Positions 1 through 8,427 of a stretch of 35,275 bases of DNA are shown one piece after another (position 1 is the stretch's first letter; every line of letters begins with the position of its first letter). The notes below the pieces were generated by a model, which worked only from the letters and a program-made list of their open reading frames with translations, made no database searches and had not been told where the DNA came from. Made by a program: the position numbers and the translations under genes. The stretch is from JAHCIE01 sp034431435 (GTDB lineage: Bacteria; Chloroflexota; Anaerolineae; Epilineales; JAHCIE01), in NCBI GenBank assembly GCA_034431435.1, contig DAOUDG010000005.1, positions 1 through 35,275 of the forward strand. The letters are read 5' to 3'.

Positions 1-456
1 GTCAGCGCGCCGCTCGCCGCGCCGGTGAGGGGCACGCCGCGCCGGGCGACGGTGCGCGTGCGCCACATCGCCTACGGCCCGCTGGCGCAGTTTGGCTGCC
101 TGCTGGGCGCGGTGGGCTGGGTGATTCCCGGCCTGCTGCTGGGCCTGGGCGTCAGTTCCCTCGTGGGCGCGGCCCGCCGCTGGCTCGACGGTATTCAAGA
201 CTTCAACCTCAGCCTGTTGGGCCGTGAGATTGCCAGGGTCAACCTGGTGCAGGCGCTGGGCCTGACGATGGCGCAGGGTCGCTTGCAGGCCCTGGACGCA
301 GCGGGGCCGCTGACCATTTTGGGGGTGACGTTCTCCGTCGCCCTGGTCGGCGGCCTCCTGGCGATGCTGATTATCCTGTTGCTCGGTGTGGTCTACAATG
401 CTCTGGCGGCGACGACGGGAGGTATCGAGCTAGACCTGGACGAGCGGGTTGGCTAA
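1..456 (+). CDS. DUF3566-like membrane protein (5' end cut by window edge)
   Basis: The frame is open to the first base. The first in-window start (GTG at 25) has no ribosome binding site, so the true start probably lies upstream. Two hydrophobic segments are visible: one around FGCLLGAVGWVIPGLLL, and a second near the C-terminus running into LLGVVYNALAATTGGIEL. The two-helix layout, the 'YN-A---GGIE' ending and the acidic tail match the DUF3566 family, small membrane proteins best known from Actinobacteria, where they often follow gyrA and carry a disordered N-terminal extension. No biochemical function is established for the family. The stop codon overlaps the stop of the convergent small gene by 3 bases. 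Family assignment rests on pattern recall, not a search. Confidence 0.7.
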   Translation, partial: VSAPLAAPVRGTPRRATVRVRHIAYGPLAQFGCLLGAVGWVIPGLLLGLGVSSLVGAARRWLDGIQDFNLSLLGREIARVNLVQALGLTMAQGRLQALDAAGPLTILGVTFSVALVGGLLAMLIILLLGVVYNALAATTGGIELDLDERVG

Positions 457-677
457 CGACCGGCGAGCGGTGACAGCGCGCTTAGCAGCGGGGACTGGGC
501 AGTGGTACGGGTATCATTGCCGCATGTAGGACAACGATGGACAAGGGCCACGCTCCGTGTACCAGGTAGCTGTTCGACAACAGTGACCAGGGGAACGTGG
601 TCGATGGGGCAATAGGCCACGCCATTGTGGGCGTACTCCATAATAATTGTCGCGACTTGTGATACTTGCCATGACAT
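453..677 (-). CDS. Small zinc-ribbon-like protein, 74 aa
   Basis: Unrecognised small protein. The potential metal ligands are C23 and H27 (CPIDH) and C49 and C52 (CPTCG), a C-x3-H...C-x2-C spacing typical of a minimal zinc ribbon. There is no signal peptide or membrane segment. The ATG start is well supported: GAGAGGAG lies 7 nt upstream. A near-consensus promoter sits about 180 bp upstream, just after dtd, so the gene is probably transcribed alone from a leader of about 170 nt. The region looks less GC-rich than its neighbours, which could reflect transfer. The role is unknown; nucleic-acid or protein binding is the usual use of such ribbons, but that is only inference. The good binding site and paired cysteines argue that it is a real gene. 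Confidence 0.65.
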   Translation of the reverse strand: MSWQVSQVATIIMEYAHNGVAYCPIDHVPLVTVVEQLPGTRSVALVHRCPTCGNDTRTTAQSPLLSALSPLAGR

Positions 678-905
678 GGTAACACTCCTCTCACAGGTGG
701 CGGCGATGGCTGCTGCTTCCCGAAGTCAGGTGCTGCTGGCATGTCAGGAGGCGCTAACGGGTAGGTTGCGATTCCGAACCGGTGCCATCTCACAACGTGA
801 AGAAACGTGAACCTGGCGTAGGCAAAAAGTAGGGGGGACGTCAGGGTGGAAACCCAAGTATAGGATCGACCGGTCGCGGTGTCAAATCGTCCGGGACGGA
901 GCGGG
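678..905. other. Spacer/leader between dtd and the zinc-ribbon gene
   Basis: These 228 bp hold no convincing gene. They contain a minus-strand promoter (857-885), the long predicted leader of the zinc-ribbon gene, and two direct copies of AACGTGAA on the plus strand at 794-801 and 804-811, ten bases apart. No strong terminator for dtd is visible. Confidence 0.6.
857..885 (-). promoter_or_regulatory. Sigma-70 type promoter for the zinc-ribbon gene
   Basis: On the minus strand TTGACA (880-885) is followed by exactly 17 bases and then TATACT (857-862): 6/6 and 5/6 matches to the -35 and -10 consensus. It starts 20 bp after the dtd stop. Predicted transcription start is near 850, giving a leader of about 173 nt before the ATG at 677. 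Confidence 0.7.
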
Positions 906-1355
906 CTATTCGTGCGCCTCGCGCTCGATGAGGAGAGTTACCGGTCCGTGGTTGACGAGCTGTACATCCATGGCCGCGCCAAAGCGGCCCGTGGCGGTGG
1001 GGATGCCCGCCGCCTCAAGCTGCGCCACGAAATAGTCGACCAGCGGCTCGGCCACTTCCGGCCGAGCCGCCTGCGTGAAGTCGGGCCGCCGCCCCTTGCG
1101 GGCATCGCCATACAGGGTGAACTGGCTGACGATCAGGACCGCGCCGCCCACATCGGTCAGCGACCGGTTGAACTTGCCCTGGTCGTCGCTGAAGATACGC
1201 AGCCCCGCCACCTTCGCCGCCAGCCACTCGGCCTCGGCGCGCGTGTCACCCTCTCGCACGCCGAGCAGCACCAGCAGCCCTGGCCCGATGGCCCCGACCG
1301 TCTCGCCGTCCACCCTCACCGCCGCCTCGCGTACCCGCTGCACCACCGCGCGCAC
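906..1355 (-). CDS. dtd: D-aminoacyl-tRNA deacylase
   Basis: Hydrolyses the ester bond of tRNAs mischarged with D-amino acids (and glycine on tRNA-Ala), a cytoplasmic proofreading step. The 149-residue chain matches the family's usual length of about 145-150. It carries both active-site motifs: SQFTLYGD at 77-84 (the SQxT motif) and NHGPVT at 135-140 (the NxGPxT motif). It begins MRAVVQRV, as family members do. The GTG start at 1355 shares one base with the TAG stop of the upstream dehydrogenase gene (TAGTG), indicating translational coupling. No alternative start gives the canonical N-terminus. Confidence 0.95.
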   Translation of the reverse strand: MRAVVQRVREAAVRVDGETVGAIGPGLLVLLGVREGDTRAEAEWLAAKVAGLRIFSDDQGKFNRSLTDVGGAVLIVSQFTLYGDARKGRRPDFTQAARPEVAEPLVDYFVAQLEAAGIPTATGRFGAAMDVQLVNHGPVTLLIEREAHE

Positions 1356-2380
1356 TAATATCCCCGCTTGCGATCGACAAGATTCAGCAGCGGGTCATTG
1401 TCCAGGAAGCGCCGCAGGTTGTGGGCGAAGACGTCGGCCGCCCAATCATCGTAGCGCGGCGTGAAGCCAGAGATGTGCGGCGAGATGATGACGTTGTCCA
1501 TACCCCACAGCGGGCTGTCGGCGGGCAGCGGTTCCGGCTCGAACACGTCCAGACCCGCGCCCCCTAGCCGCCCCGCCCGTAGCGCCTCTATCAGTGCGTC
1601 CTGATCGATGACGCCGCCCCGCGCCACATTGACCAGGAAGGCGTCCGGCCGCATGGAGGCGATCTCCTCGCGCCCGATCAGGTGACTCGTCTCGGGGGTC
1701 AGGGGCGTGCTGACCACCACGTAGTCGGATAGCACGAGCATGTCGCTGATGGCGTCGGGCGGGTAGTAGCGGGCCGGAATGGTCCCGTTGGGGTCGCCGG
1801 TACCCTTGAGCCGCCAGCCGTGATACTGTGGGTCCGAGGTAACCCGCTTCGTCGCCAGGACGCGCATGCCCATCGCCTGCCCTAGCCGCGCAACCTCGCG
1901 GCCAATCGCGCCGTAGCCTACCAGTCCCAACGTCATGCCGCGCAGTTTGCGCGGGACGAAGTTGGCCCAGCGATTTGTCGCCCACTCGGCGCGCGCTTGA
2001 TAATCCAGCATACGCGGCACGTGATGCGCCCAGGCCAGCATCAAACCGATGGCATACTCAGCGATGGGCACGGCATGGATGCCAGTCATACTGGTGATGG
2101 GAATGTCGCTGCGCCAGGCCTCCGTATTGTAGATGTGCTCGACACCGGCATTGTGTAACTGAATCCAGCGCAGATTGGGAGTCGCAGAAAGGGGGAAGTC
2201 AGTGCCGCCAGCGTACAGCACGACAATACTGGGGTCCAGCACATCGGCGAGCGTGATATCCCGCGTCACCACCCGCTGCTCGACCTGAACGCGGGGCGAC
2301 AGGGAGCGCAGTGTCGCGAGTTGGTCGTCGCTAAAGCGCAGCGTGACCAGAACGGGGATGGTCTGCATGCGGTCGATCAT
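1355..2380 (-). CDS. D-isomer-specific 2-hydroxyacid dehydrogenase
   Basis: NAD(P)-dependent oxidoreductase of the family that includes phosphoglycerate, glycerate, lactate and glyoxylate/hydroxypyruvate dehydrogenases; the substrate cannot be told from sequence. The Rossmann nucleotide-binding motif GYGAIG is at 155-160. The catalytic triad is visible as R254 (NVARGG), E283 (DVFEPEP) and H302 (SPHISG). A segment at about 181-209 (between TKRVTSDP and PPDAIS) is longer than in compact members. The 341-residue length is typical. The ATG at 2380 is preceded by GGAGG six bases upstream; an in-frame ATG at 2368 is less well placed. The gene ends in a one-base overlap with dtd, forming a two-gene unit downstream of a putative -10 element at 2423-2428. 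Confidence 0.92.
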   Translation of the reverse strand: MIDRMQTIPVLVTLRFSDDQLATLRSLSPRVQVEQRVVTRDITLADVLDPSIVVLYAGGTDFPLSATPNLRWIQLHNAGVEHIYNTEAWRSDIPITSMTGIHAVPIAEYAIGLMLAWAHHVPRMLDYQARAEWATNRWANFVPRKLRGMTLGLVGYGAIGREVARLGQAMGMRVLATKRVTSDPQYHGWRLKGTGDPNGTIPARYYPPDAISDMLVLSDYVVVSTPLTPETSHLIGREEIASMRPDAFLVNVARGGVIDQDALIEALRAGRLGGAGLDVFEPEPLPADSPLWGMDNVIISPHISGFTPRYDDWAADVFAHNLRRFLDNDPLLNLVDRKRGY

Positions 2381-2422
2381 TCAGTCCCTCCGCTAGGGAT
2401 AAACAGGGTGGCGCGTCGCTGT

Positions 2423-2428
2423 ATTATA
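2423..2428 (-). promoter_or_regulatory. Putative -10 element for the dehydrogenase-dtd pair
   Basis: A perfect TATAAT on the minus strand lies in the 63-bp spacer, 43 bp before the ATG at 2380. No good -35 hexamer is found at 16-18 bp spacing, so this is a weaker prediction than the others in the window. Confidence 0.4.
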
Positions 2429-2443
2429 GCGCGCCGTCAGTCG

Positions 2444-3559
2444 TCAGGCGACTCGCTGGCCGAGCGCCTCATCGTACAGTGCCAGCGTCCGCGCCAGCAT
2501 CGTCGCCTGGTCAAATTCGGCCACCGCGCGGGTGCGAGCTGCCCCGCCCATCGCCTGCCGCCGCACTGGATCGTCCAGCAGGGCGCGAATCGCCCCTGCC
2601 AGGGCTGGCGGGTCGTGGGGCGGCACGATGAGGCCCGTCACGCCGCCCTGGTTGACGTAGGACGTGCCGGTGCCGATCTCCGTCGTCACCACGGGCAGCC
2701 CCGAGGCCATCGCCTCGATCAGGGCCACGCCGAAGGCCTCGCTACGCTGCGTCGCGGGCAGCACGTACACGTCGGCGGCCTGGTACAGGGCGCGCTGCTC
2801 GGCGTCCGACACGTCACCAACGAACAGAACCCGACTGGCGACTCCCACCGCCTCGGCCAGCGCGCGCCACTCAGCGCCCATTGGCCCGCTGCCCGCCACC
2901 ACCAGGCGCGCCCCCTCCACCCCCGGCAGGGCGCGCAGCAGGACATCCAGGCCCTTGTAGTAGCGCAGGCGGCCCATGAACAGCAGCAGCGGCGCGCCAT
3001 AGCGCAACCGCATGGCAGCGGCGGCCGGATCAGGCGTCACGAAGGGCGTCAGGTCGATGCCGAGGGGGATGACGCGCACCCGCGCCGCGTTGGCTCGCAG
3101 ATAGGGCGAGCTGGCCGCGTAGGTCGGGCTGGTGGCGATGATGCGGTCGGTGCGGGCCAGCAGCCGCTCCATCAGCGGGCGGTAGAGCCGCAGGATACCC
3201 GCCTGGCGCACCACGTCGCTGTGGTAGGTCATTACAGTGGCGCGGGCGCGCCCGGCCAGCCATGCCGAGACCTCGCCAACCGGGTACGGAAAATGGAGAT
3301 GGATGATATCGGCGGGCAGGCCGCGCAGGGCCAGGGGCAGCGCCACACTCAGGGGGGTCGAGGCGACCGTCGCCAGGCGCGCGGCCTTGACGACGCGCAC
3401 CCCGTTGAGAGTCTGCGCCTGGCTGTGGCGGTCAGCCGATGTGACCAGGACGGTTACGTCGTGGCCGTGCGCCGCCTGCCCCTCGGCCAGGATACGCACG
3501 TGGTTCTCGATGCCGCCGAGGACGGGGTAGTAGTCTTTGTAGACGTGGACAATGCGCAT
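2444..3559 (-). CDS. GT4-family glycosyltransferase
   Basis: Retaining, GT-B fold sugar transferase, probably using a nucleotide-sugar donor at the cytoplasmic face of the membrane. The N-terminal half has the glycine-rich acceptor loop (YYPVLGGIENH, 11-20) and a typical 'TYHSD' (111-115). The C-terminal donor half has FMGRLRYYKG (194-203), AGSGP and the E-x7-E motif EAFGVALIE (E274, E282). Length 371 aa is normal. The ATG at 3559 follows the upstream stop by six bases. It is the last gene of the eight-gene polysaccharide unit. There is no clear terminator after it. Donor and acceptor cannot be assigned. Confidence 0.9.
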   Translation of the reverse strand: MRIVHVYKDYYPVLGGIENHVRILAEGQAAHGHDVTVLVTSADRHSQAQTLNGVRVVKAARLATVASTPLSVALPLALRGLPADIIHLHFPYPVGEVSAWLAGRARATVMTYHSDVVRQAGILRLYRPLMERLLARTDRIIATSPTYAASSPYLRANAARVRVIPLGIDLTPFVTPDPAAAAMRLRYGAPLLLFMGRLRYYKGLDVLLRALPGVEGARLVVAGSGPMGAEWRALAEAVGVASRVLFVGDVSDAEQRALYQAADVYVLPATQRSEAFGVALIEAMASGLPVVTTEIGTGTSYVNQGGVTGLIVPPHDPPALAGAIRALLDDPVRRQAMGGAARTRAVAEFDQATMLARTLALYDEALGQRVA

Positions 3560-3565
3560 AGGATG

Positions 3566-4696
3566 TTACCGCCGCCGGGCGACGCGGCGCAGGACCGCCA
3601 GCGTCTGCTCGGCAGTCCGCGCCCAGGTGAAGGTAGCTGCCCGCGCCAGCCCGGCCTGGTGCAGGCGTGTCCACAGGCGACCATCCTGGAGCACGGCGAT
3701 GATAGCCTGCGCCAGGGCGTGGCTGTCACTGGCTGGGACGAGGACGCCCGCGTCGCCGACAACCTCCGGCAGGCTGCTGGCGCGAGAGGCGACGACGGGC
3801 GCGCCGCAGGCCATCGCCTCCAGGACGGGGAAGCCGAAACCTTCGTACAGAGAAGGGAAGGCAAACACGGCTGCTCCGCTGTATAGGGCGGCCAGGTCGG
3901 CCTCGGCCACGTCGCTCAGGAGTCGCACCCGCGCCGTCAGGCCCGACTCGCGGATGCGGGTCTCAGCCTCGGGATAGCGGGGGTCGGGTCGGCCCGCCAG
4001 GACCAGGGCCACGTCGGGCATGGCGCGGGCGACCTCGCTGAAGGCTTCTACCAGACGTGGCAAGTTCTTGTGCGGCTTATTGATGCCAACGTACAGCACA
4101 TAGGCCTCCGGCAAGGCGAGCCGCTCGCGGAGGCAGGCGATCTCCGGGGCAGGGCGCGGGGCAAAAGCTGGGTCGGCGGCGGGTGGTGTCACCGTGATGC
4201 GTTCGGGGCGCGCCTTGTACAGGGCCACCAGATCATCGCGCGCCGACGCGGACAGCGTCAGCAGGGCCGCCGACGTTCCCAGCGCCAGGTGAGTCATTGC
4301 GTCGTAGGCGGCGCGAGCGCGGCGCGAGGGCAGATACTCCGGGTAGCGAGTCGGCGTCACGTCGTACAGGGTAGTCACCACGGGCACAGGCATGGCGTAG
4401 GGTCGCACGTAGTAGGGCGCGTGCAGCGCGTCCAGTCGCAGTCGGCGGGCCGCCAGGGGCAACTCAACATGCTCGCGCAGCGACAAGGGCGGCGCGGCCA
4501 GGGTCACGACCTCGACGCCCGGCAGGCGACCCAGCGCCGCCAGGTCGTAGCGGCTGGTGGGCTGGTCGGCGTTGATCAGCAGGGCCAGACGGTCACCGTC
4601 GAGCTGGGCGGGCAGGGCGCGCGCCAGGTTGTAAACATAGCGGGCGATGCCGGGGAAGTGGTCGCGGATGGCGCGAGCGTCGAGGCCAATACGCAT
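3566..4696 (-). CDS. GT4-family glycosyltransferase, mannosyltransferase-like
   Basis: GT-B fold glycosyltransferase, 376 aa from the ATG at 4696. The frame stays open upstream, but that stretch is out-of-frame read-through of the preceding GT2 gene, and MRIGLDARAI is the normal family N-terminus. Seen: a glycine-containing acceptor loop (PGIARYVYNLARAL, 15-28), TLYDVTP (109-115), the donor-binding GINKPHKN (204-211), and the E-x7-E motif EGFGFPVLE (E285, E293). This subgroup often contains mannosyl- or rhamnosyltransferases of surface polysaccharide pathways; the exact sugar is not inferable. The start lies eight bases after the upstream stop, without a strong ribosome binding site, so coupling is likely. 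Confidence 0.88.
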   Translation of the reverse strand: MRIGLDARAIRDHFPGIARYVYNLARALPAQLDGDRLALLINADQPTSRYDLAALGRLPGVEVVTLAAPPLSLREHVELPLAARRLRLDALHAPYYVRPYAMPVPVVTTLYDVTPTRYPEYLPSRRARAAYDAMTHLALGTSAALLTLSASARDDLVALYKARPERITVTPPAADPAFAPRPAPEIACLRERLALPEAYVLYVGINKPHKNLPRLVEAFSEVARAMPDVALVLAGRPDPRYPEAETRIRESGLTARVRLLSDVAEADLAALYSGAAVFAFPSLYEGFGFPVLEAMACGAPVVASRASSLPEVVGDAGVLVPASDSHALAQAIIAVLQDGRLWTRLHQAGLARAATFTWARTAEQTLAVLRRVARRR

Positions 4697-4704
4697 GGCA
4701 TGGC

Positions 4705-5622
4705 TCAGGAGGGTCGCCCGCCCGGCGGGGCAGAGGCCATCGCCGATGGCGTGGCCGCGGCCACGGCGCGATAGGGGTAGCGATACCAGCCGTAGACATA
4801 GCCGAGCGCGGCGACATAACTCGTTAGGGCCTTGAGGGGCTTGAAGCCGGGCCGCCACGACGGCGCGGAGTACGAGTAAGGCAGGAAGACATTCGGTAGC
4901 AAGACCAGCGTGCGCAAGCCGACGAAACCCAGCGCGTGCAAAGGCGTTGCCAGGCGGCGGCCGGCCGCTCGCGTCGGGTCGCGCTGCACCTCTTGGGCGT
5001 GGCCGACCCCGTACAGGAAGTGCTTGCGCAACAGCGCGTAGAGCGTCGGCGGCGCGGGGTGGTAGACCCACGTCTGTGGCACGAGGATGAAGCGGTAGCC
5101 GAGGCGGCGGACACGGTAGAAGAACTCGGTGTCTACGCCACGCACCAACTGGTTATCGAAGCCGCCCACCGCGTCAAACACGTCGCGCCGCATCGCGCAG
5201 CAGGTCGTGGTGATCTCGATGTAGCCGTGGCGATCTAGCGGCGGGTTAGTTTCCAGCGGGGCGTCGACGATGGGGTGCTCGATGCGCGGCACTTCCCGCG
5301 CTACCCACCGCTGCCAGCCGTCGGCGTCTGGCGGCAGCAGCTTGGCCGTGCCCGTCACGCCGAGGCTCGCGTCTGTGAGCAGCGGTTGTACCAGGTTGGC
5401 GAGAGTATCGTCGCCGCCCAGGACAGCATCGTCGTCGATGAACACCAGGATGTCGCCGCTGGTGCGGGCGACGCCGATGTTACGCGCCTTGCCGTTGGGG
5501 CGAATGCCGACGGCCACCTCGATCTCGGCCGGCTGTAGTGTCTGACGGGCGACGGACGCGCGCAGGGCATCGACTCGCCCATCCAGGGATGGGATGACCA
5601 CGGAGACGCGGGGCAGGGTCAT
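4705..5622 (-). CDS. GT2-family glycosyltransferase
   Basis: GT-A fold, metal-dependent glycosyltransferase of 305 aa. The N-terminal strand VSVVIPSLDGR (6-16) binds the nucleotide. FIDDDAVL (61-68) holds the DxD-type metal site. RGVDTEFFYRVRRLGYR (161-177) is the acidic loop that supplies the catalytic base. The C-terminal third has hydrophobic stretches (about 215-240 and 253-262) that could be membrane-associated. It lies between the flippase-like gene and a GT4 gene; its ATG overlaps the flippase stop in the four bases ATGA. Role: probably one sugar-addition step of the encoded polysaccharide. Substrate unknown. Confidence 0.9.
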   Translation of the reverse strand: MTLPRVSVVIPSLDGRVDALRASVARQTLQPAEIEVAVGIRPNGKARNIGVARTSGDILVFIDDDAVLGGDDTLANLVQPLLTDASLGVTGTAKLLPPDADGWQRWVAREVPRIEHPIVDAPLETNPPLDRHGYIEITTTCCAMRRDVFDAVGGFDNQLVRGVDTEFFYRVRRLGYRFILVPQTWVYHPAPPTLYALLRKHFLYGVGHAQEVQRDPTRAAGRRLATPLHALGFVGLRTLVLLPNVFLPYSYSAPSWRPGFKPLKALTSYVAALGYVYGWYRYPYRAVAAATPSAMASAPPGGRPS

Positions 5623-7169
5623 CGGCGGCTCCTCTGTAGCAGGACTCGCACCTTACTCAATTCCTCCACGCGCAGTAGCCACGTCAGGGCCAGATAGACC
5701 GCCAGCCCCAGACCGGCGGCCGCGGCGATGCCGATGGCCTGGGCGATGAACCCGCTCTGGGGAATCAGCGGCCGCGCCAGGGTCGTCGTGACCCCGCACG
5801 CCGCCGCCGCCAGTGCGACAGAGAGAACCGGCCGAACCAGCGAGCGTGTGTCGAGGGGGCCGAGTCGCCGCCCGACGACCAACCAGCCGACGACGGCGAC
5901 AATGGTCCAGGTTAGGGCGGTTGACAGGGCAATGCCGGCCAGGCCAAGCGGGCCAATCAACAACAGGTTGAGGGCGAGGTTGAGGACGGCGTTCAGCGCG
6001 CCCAGCCACATGGGTGTCAGCATGTCTTGCAGGGCGAGGAAGGCGCGCGTGACCAGCAACGCGATGTAGTTTGAGATAACGCCCAGCGAGAGAAAGCCCA
6101 GCGCCGAGGCCGTCAAGGCAGCGTCGGAGGCGTCGAACGCGCCGCGTTGCAGCAGTAGTGTCACAATGTTCAGGCGCAGGACGAACATGACCATGACAAT
6201 AGGAGCCAGGAAGAAGATGACCATAGCGGTAGCATTGCGGAGGGCGCGCCGCAGACCGTCGGCGCCCTCGGACGCCGTGACTACCGACCAGTGGGAGAGC
6301 AATACCTCGTAGAACACCGCACCCACGAGAATATAGGGCAGAGCCGAGATGCGCTCAGCGTAGTTCAAGGCGGTCAGCGAGCCAGGCGAGAGGGGCGTCG
6401 CCATAAAGCGATCAATGTATGGGTTGAGCTGGAGCATCGTCAGGCCCGCCAGTTGATACAACGACTGGCTGGTGAAGCCGCTGAGGAGCACGCCCGGCGG
6501 CTGGGGGCGTGGGTCCGACAGCATGCCCAGGCGCCAGGCGATCACGGCCAGAAAGATGACCCCCGCTAAAGCGCCAGCGACGTAGCCAAAGGCCAGGCTG
6601 AAAATGCCGAGAGTGGCCGCGAAGGTCGTGATGATCACGATGCGCACGATGGACTCGACGGCGGTCAGCGCAGCCGAGGGCCGGAAGCGTTGCCAGGTGC
6701 TGAAAACCGCCCCCAACGCGCCGTTCATCGTCAGCAGGGGCAGCAAGGGTAGCAAGGCCAGGGTCAGTGGCGGCAGCAGCGCCTGGCCGGTGGGCGGGAG
6801 GTACGCGCCGAGCAGGCGGGTGAGGGTTGGCGTCGCCACGGCCAGCGCCAGCGCCAGACTCCCCGCCAGTAGGCCCACCGTCAGCACGCTGCCGGAGGCG
6901 ATAGCGCCCAGGGCGGGCGAGGCCTTGAGGCGCAACTCGACCAGTCGCGGCACGAGGGATGACCGGACCGCCTCGCGGATGACAGTCGAGAAGAACATGG
7001 GGATGGCGAGGGCCAGGTACAGGGCATCGGTGCGGCTGTCTGCGCCAAACACGGCAGCCACATAAGCTGCCGTCAGGAAGGCCAGCCCCTGCCCGGCGAT
7101 GTTGATGACGCTGGTGCTGGCCGTGTCGCGGAAGATGCGCCGCCCCAGAGAGTCGCGATGGGCTACCAT
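5619..7169 (-). CDS. MurJ/Wzx-like lipid-linked oligosaccharide flippase (MVF family)
   Basis: Polytopic membrane protein of 516 aa, with about 13-14 hydrophobic segments by eye, in the MOP exporter superfamily. The N-terminus (RRIFRDTASTSVINIAGQ, then FGADSRTDALYLALAIP) resembles the MurJ/MviN pattern in which a conserved 'D-ALYLA--IP' follows the first helix. MurJ moves lipid II across the inner membrane for peptidoglycan synthesis; Wzx proteins move O-unit lipids. Its position between glycosyltransferases favours transport of the locus's own lipid-linked repeat unit, while the sequence style favours MurJ, so I leave the symbol blank. The ATG at 7169 lies inside the last codons of the upstream GT4 gene (7-base overlap), preceded by GGGGG. 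Confidence 0.85.
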   Translation of the reverse strand: MVAHRDSLGRRIFRDTASTSVINIAGQGLAFLTAAYVAAVFGADSRTDALYLALAIPMFFSTVIREAVRSSLVPRLVELRLKASPALGAIASGSVLTVGLLAGSLALALAVATPTLTRLLGAYLPPTGQALLPPLTLALLPLLPLLTMNGALGAVFSTWQRFRPSAALTAVESIVRIVIITTFAATLGIFSLAFGYVAGALAGVIFLAVIAWRLGMLSDPRPQPPGVLLSGFTSQSLYQLAGLTMLQLNPYIDRFMATPLSPGSLTALNYAERISALPYILVGAVFYEVLLSHWSVVTASEGADGLRRALRNATAMVIFFLAPIVMVMFVLRLNIVTLLLQRGAFDASDAALTASALGFLSLGVISNYIALLVTRAFLALQDMLTPMWLGALNAVLNLALNLLLIGPLGLAGIALSTALTWTIVAVVGWLVVGRRLGPLDTRSLVRPVLSVALAAAACGVTTTLARPLIPQSGFIAQAIGIAAAAGLGLAVYLALTWLLRVEELSKVRVLLQRSRR

Positions 7170-8425
7170 GCGCCTACCCCCGCGCTCGATTGTCGCGGCG
7201 TCGCCTGGGGCAGCATGTCACGGGCAATGACGGCGCGCAGCACATCGTCCACCGCTTGCGTCGTCGCCGCGCGGCTGTAGCGGGCCTCGGCGGTGCGCCG
7301 CGCCAGCGCGCCCATCGCCCGCCGCCGCCCCGGCGCGGCCAGCAGCGAGAGCAGGGCCGTCGCCAGCGCGCCCGCATCGCCAGGCGGGACCAGGAGGCCC
7401 GTCGCTCCCGGCGTGATAGCGGCGGGCACACCGCCGACGCGGCTCGCCACGACGGGCAGGCCGACCGACAACGCCTCGAGGATGCTCACGGGAAACGCCT
7501 CGTGGCACAGGCTGGGCATGACGAACACGTCGCCGGCAGCCAGGATGTCGGGCAGTTCGGCGTGGGGCACGAAGCCGAGGAAGCTAACCGCGTCCCCCAG
7601 GCCCAGATCGGCGGCGCGCCGCCGCAGGCTCTCGGCGTAGCCGCCATCACCCGCGACAACCAGGCGCGCATCAGGGGCCGCGACGCGCGCCTGCGCCAGG
7701 GCAGCCAGCGCTACCTGTATCCCCTTCTCGGCCTCGAGCCGCGTCGCGGCGACGACCACAGGGGCGGCGTCGGGTAGGTCGAGACGCGCCCGGGCCGCCG
7801 CCCGCCGCGCCGGGTCGGGCCGGAAGGTATCGATGTCCACTCCGTTGGGGATGACCGTTAATCGCTCGGCGGGAAAGCCGATCTCGCGGCGGTTCTCGTT
7901 GCCCACCGATGCGCTCGGCGCGATCCAGTGGCTGACACTGGGGGCGGCCCGCCGCCACAGCGTCAGCAGGCGTGGCAGCCGCCAGCCGAGACGCATCAGG
8001 CGATAGATGCCGCGCGGCGAGCGCGCGCCGCGCCAGGCTGTGATAATCTCGCCACGGCTCGAGCCGTGGAAGATGACCACGCTCGGCAGGGCCAGGTCGC
8101 GCCACGCCGGGGCCAGGTAACCCAGGCCGCCCGCGCTCTGGCTGAGAATGAGGTCGTAGGGCGTGTAGATGTGGCGCTGGGCCAGCAGGCGGTAGCTGTT
8201 TCGCCACCAGCTGGACTGGTAGCGCCGCCAGGTGGAGCCGGGCACGTACAGGATCTCGACGCCGTCCACCATCTCGACACGCTCGCCGCCTGGGTGGGCC
8301 GTCGTTACGACCGTGACGGCGTGGCCCAGGTCGACCAGGCCCCGCGCCAGCGTGTCCGACTGACGCTCCATGCCGCCGCGAATGCCGTGGGCCAGGGTGA
8401 TACGCAGAGGCATCCAGATGCGCAT
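7163..8425 (-). CDS. GT4-family glycosyltransferase
   Basis: GT-B fold sugar transferase of 420 aa from the ATG at 8425. That start has GGAGG seven bases upstream and lies two bases after the TGA of the preceding GT2 gene. A longer open frame upstream is read-through of that gene. Motifs: acceptor loop HGIRGGMERQ (13-22), NGVDIDTF (194-201), TRLEAEKG (228-235) with the phosphate-binding R229 and K234, AGDGG, and the E-x7-E pair in HEAFPVSILEA (E309, E317). The acceptor domain has an unusually Trp/Tyr-rich stretch (WRRYQSSWWRNSY, 66-78). Probably adds one sugar of the surface polysaccharide; specificity unknown. Confidence 0.9.
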   Translation of the reverse strand: MRIWMPLRITLAHGIRGGMERQSDTLARGLVDLGHAVTVVTTAHPGGERVEMVDGVEILYVPGSTWRRYQSSWWRNSYRLLAQRHIYTPYDLILSQSAGGLGYLAPAWRDLALPSVVIFHGSSRGEIITAWRGARSPRGIYRLMRLGWRLPRLLTLWRRAAPSVSHWIAPSASVGNENRREIGFPAERLTVIPNGVDIDTFRPDPARRAAARARLDLPDAAPVVVAATRLEAEKGIQVALAALAQARVAAPDARLVVAGDGGYAESLRRRAADLGLGDAVSFLGFVPHAELPDILAAGDVFVMPSLCHEAFPVSILEALSVGLPVVASRVGGVPAAITPGATGLLVPPGDAGALATALLSLLAAPGRRRAMGALARRTAEARYSRAATTQAVDDVLRAVIARDMLPQATPRQSSAGVGAW

Positions 8426-8427
8426 GC

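Noticed and set aside
482..793. Minus-strand 103-codon frame overlapping the zinc-ribbon gene
   Set aside because: It overlaps the leader and body of the better supported 74-aa gene and shows no recognisable motif.
2321..3886. A 521-codon plus-strand open frame
   Set aside because: It is antisense to two well-supported glycosyltransferase genes and has the biased composition of a shadow frame in GC-rich DNA.
3566..5071. A 501-codon open frame suggesting a longer glycosyltransferase
   Set aside because: The extra N-terminal part is the preceding GT2 gene read in another frame; the family N-terminus MRIGLDARAI begins at the ATG at 4696.
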